Shown: positions 63,701 to 64,000 of the stretch, piece after piece
Layout: the number at the start of each line of letters is the position of its first letter
How positions within the stretch are numbered: the stretch's first letter is position 1
NCBI GenBank assembly: GCA_934446675.1
Contig: CAKSEL010000012.1
Span: 1 to 64,000 of the forward strand
Direction of reading: 5' to 3'
Length of the DNA stretch: 64,000 nucleotides
Origin: an uncultured Eubacteriales bacterium
GTDB taxonomy: Bacteria > Bacillota > Clostridia > Oscillospirales > CAG-382
Notes under the pieces: model-generated
Told to the model about the DNA's origin: nothing
The model's input: only the letters and a program-made list of their open reading frames with translations
The model's database searches: none
Program-made: the position numbers and the translations under genes

Positions 63701-64000
63701 ACTTTGAAAACGTATGGGAAATTCCGAGCGGATATTCGTATCCCGTTTTGAAATCCGAAATTTCGGATAAGCCGGTGCTTTCCGTAAAGAATATTGTAAG
63801 CACCTCGTCGTCCGTTTCGGCGGAAGTCACAGTAATGTCCGATTCTTCGGATATATATACCGTGTCGCTCAACGTTTACAGCGAACGCGGCAGACTAGTA
63901 GCTTCAAAAACAGTTACCGTGAATAATTACACTCAGCAGAAGTACAGCGTGATAATTTCGGCATCGGGACTTCCTTATACCGAAAAAGCCGACAGCATAA
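60715..64000 (+). CDS. secreted GLUG-repeat surface protein, 3' end outside window
   Basis: The frame is open from ATG 60715 (TAAGGAGG upstream) to the right edge, at least 1095 codons. The start MRAHKLPSMKKLITLIIMLA holds a signal peptide. The mature part has two blocks of GLUG-motif repeats (about 70-430 and 680-1010). These are beta-helix-like turns such as FFGFVYNGTVKNLTVSDFN and LFGYVKDAVINGVVINGAQI, each block introduced by a DPYIIKNAEQLKAFAQ-like strand. InlB/Flg_new-like repeats lie between the two blocks (about 500-660, FSHWSLTPDG turns). Such proteins are usually adhesins or bacterial surface proteases. No catalytic part is visible before the edge. Confidence 0.85.
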   Translation, partial: MRAHKLPSMKKLITLIIMLALMIPAAKTAVYAVPADDAVISESAAESTDAVFNEDTEDSAALFAEFESGSGTQTDPYIIKNAEQLKAFAQRINAGFSNDAYFALDADIDLGNAEWTPVGYYASKGGYSTCFQGEFDGRGHTVKNFKITSPSNSYVGFFGFVYNGTVKNLTVSDFNIEFQNTGIYYAGALAGRCIAIGENEKIVIDGCRAENGSINVTSSDKSVYAGGLLGYFMSSTLAESQLSDSFAKNISLYAYSTYSVSTATYVYAGGLVGYTAATSDAFQSISGCGADTDVNAYHNQTKGNVKAFGGGLFGFVGAGSGDTRVTVEKSFASGNVTAQSFGSAHAGGLSPYVSVSSSLGSQKAFEMTDCYASGNVYAKTADTAVSSSGDLPYSCVGGIAGYFYDPRSGASAKNVYASGNAADTGSLSSYVGKIYGYRQNFELENCYAFDFAFVNGSDISDGGVTEISLDKAYVKESYNGFDFDGAWCFDKSSGYALPVLSDNMHFSKDPTVTYINVDYILSSSTVKYGDEFSAPQEIPSYDKDRGRVYEFSHWSLVPNGSEFTSGTADRNTNVYAVYNITAKKYTVEFVNGTKTYVPETEYSYGDKIVPPETQPEKASDVNFWYTFSHWSLTPDGTALNFDTYTVSDNVKIYAVYKAYDFTVWDGKTAKEITRGNGSENNPYKISNGYQLFWLSEEIADGNTELAKAYFEVDADIQLGNFEWLPIGNAGFPFSGSFDGGGYTINGLKITDKNLSDAGLFGYVKDAVINGVVINGAQINIESENDINAGILCGTAKAADGVLEISEIKVSGNVSVISKGNINAGAVCGKLVAEGSDAYINNSYSDSRVYARSESNNALAGGISAYVSSSGGCAAQIRNCYSLDKADAAAALKAYAGGICAEISVSDNKSEPVIFGCFTVGGISTYSDSSDIENAYAGHIVGFCKDESLVNECIYYRSASLTSSANGESAGINESGIGAMSSNFRNQTFLSQSLGFDFENVWEIPSGYSYPVLKSEISDKPVLSVKNIVSTSSSVSAEVTVMSDSSDIYTVSLNVYSERGRLVASKTVTVNNYTQQKYSVIISASGLPYTEKADSI

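Overview
The window looks like a chromosomal segment of a Gram-positive, low-to-mid GC gut-type Clostridia (inference: SLH-anchored surface proteins, Clostridia-type ribosome binding sites, a PduL/GGGtGRT/NifU-like cluster, and pectin/rhamnose-type sugar genes; an Oscillospirales- or Monoglobus-like relative is plausible but unproven). No rRNA, tRNA, CRISPR array or complete insertion sequence was seen.

Region 1 (1-15157, minus strand): the 5' end of a galactokinase-like gene, then a surface-polysaccharide operon transcribed right to left. Reading from its promoter it holds an SF2 helicase with six helicase-associated repeats, a DegT-type aminotransferase, a PglC-like initiating sugar-phosphate transferase, an internally deleted pseudogene, a GT2 glycosyltransferase, a hexapeptide acyltransferase, alanine racemase, a TupA-like ATP-grasp protein, two GT4 glycosyltransferases, a Wzy-type polymerase, a Wzx-type flippase and a second TupA-like ATP-grasp protein.

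Region 2 (15158-21579): the most interesting part. A 22-bp perfect inverted repeat (15188-15209 / 15436-15457) encloses about 226 bp that carry a perfect-consensus promoter pointing into the polysaccharide operon and a terminator pointing the other way. A complete tyrosine recombinase gene lies 28 bp away. This has the architecture of an invertible ON/OFF promoter. About 1.6 kb further on, a serine recombinase gene (with ACG where ATG is expected) is followed at once by a second, unrelated inverted repeat (17058-17075 / 17191-17208, 17 of 18 identical) in front of a five-gene SPFH/zinc-ribbon/membrane-protein operon. Two side-by-side DNA switches, each with its own class of recombinase, appear to control the cell envelope genes on either side.

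Region 3 (21740-29206): housekeeping and metabolic genes. These are a GGGtGRT protein, a NifU/IscU-like scaffold, PduL, a sensory-rhodopsin-transducer-like protein, RlmH, a 2-keto-3-deoxygluconate kinase-like sugar kinase, and an ArsR-family repressor with a free-standing HMA metallochaperone and a Zn/Cd-type P-ATPase. A structured, probably repetitive non-coding stretch of about 690 bp follows.

Region 4 (29900-64000): a carbohydrate-use and cell-surface locus. A divergent AraC-type regulator sits next to two GH99/WbsX-like genes, one intracellular and one secreted with SLH repeats. Both have the same two-box operator at the same distance from the promoter. Beyond lie secreted multi-domain proteins with beta-sandwich, InlB/Flg_new-like, Ig-like and SGNH modules, an ADP-ribosylglycohydrolase, a GH63/MGH1-like hydrolase, L-rhamnose mutarotase, two further SLH proteins, an FAD oxidoreductase, and a GLUG-repeat protein cut by the window end. 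Two related tiny genes (41 and 37 aa) with strong ribosome binding sites lie between the secreted-protein genes, and three of the secreted proteins share an unrecognised C-terminal domain.
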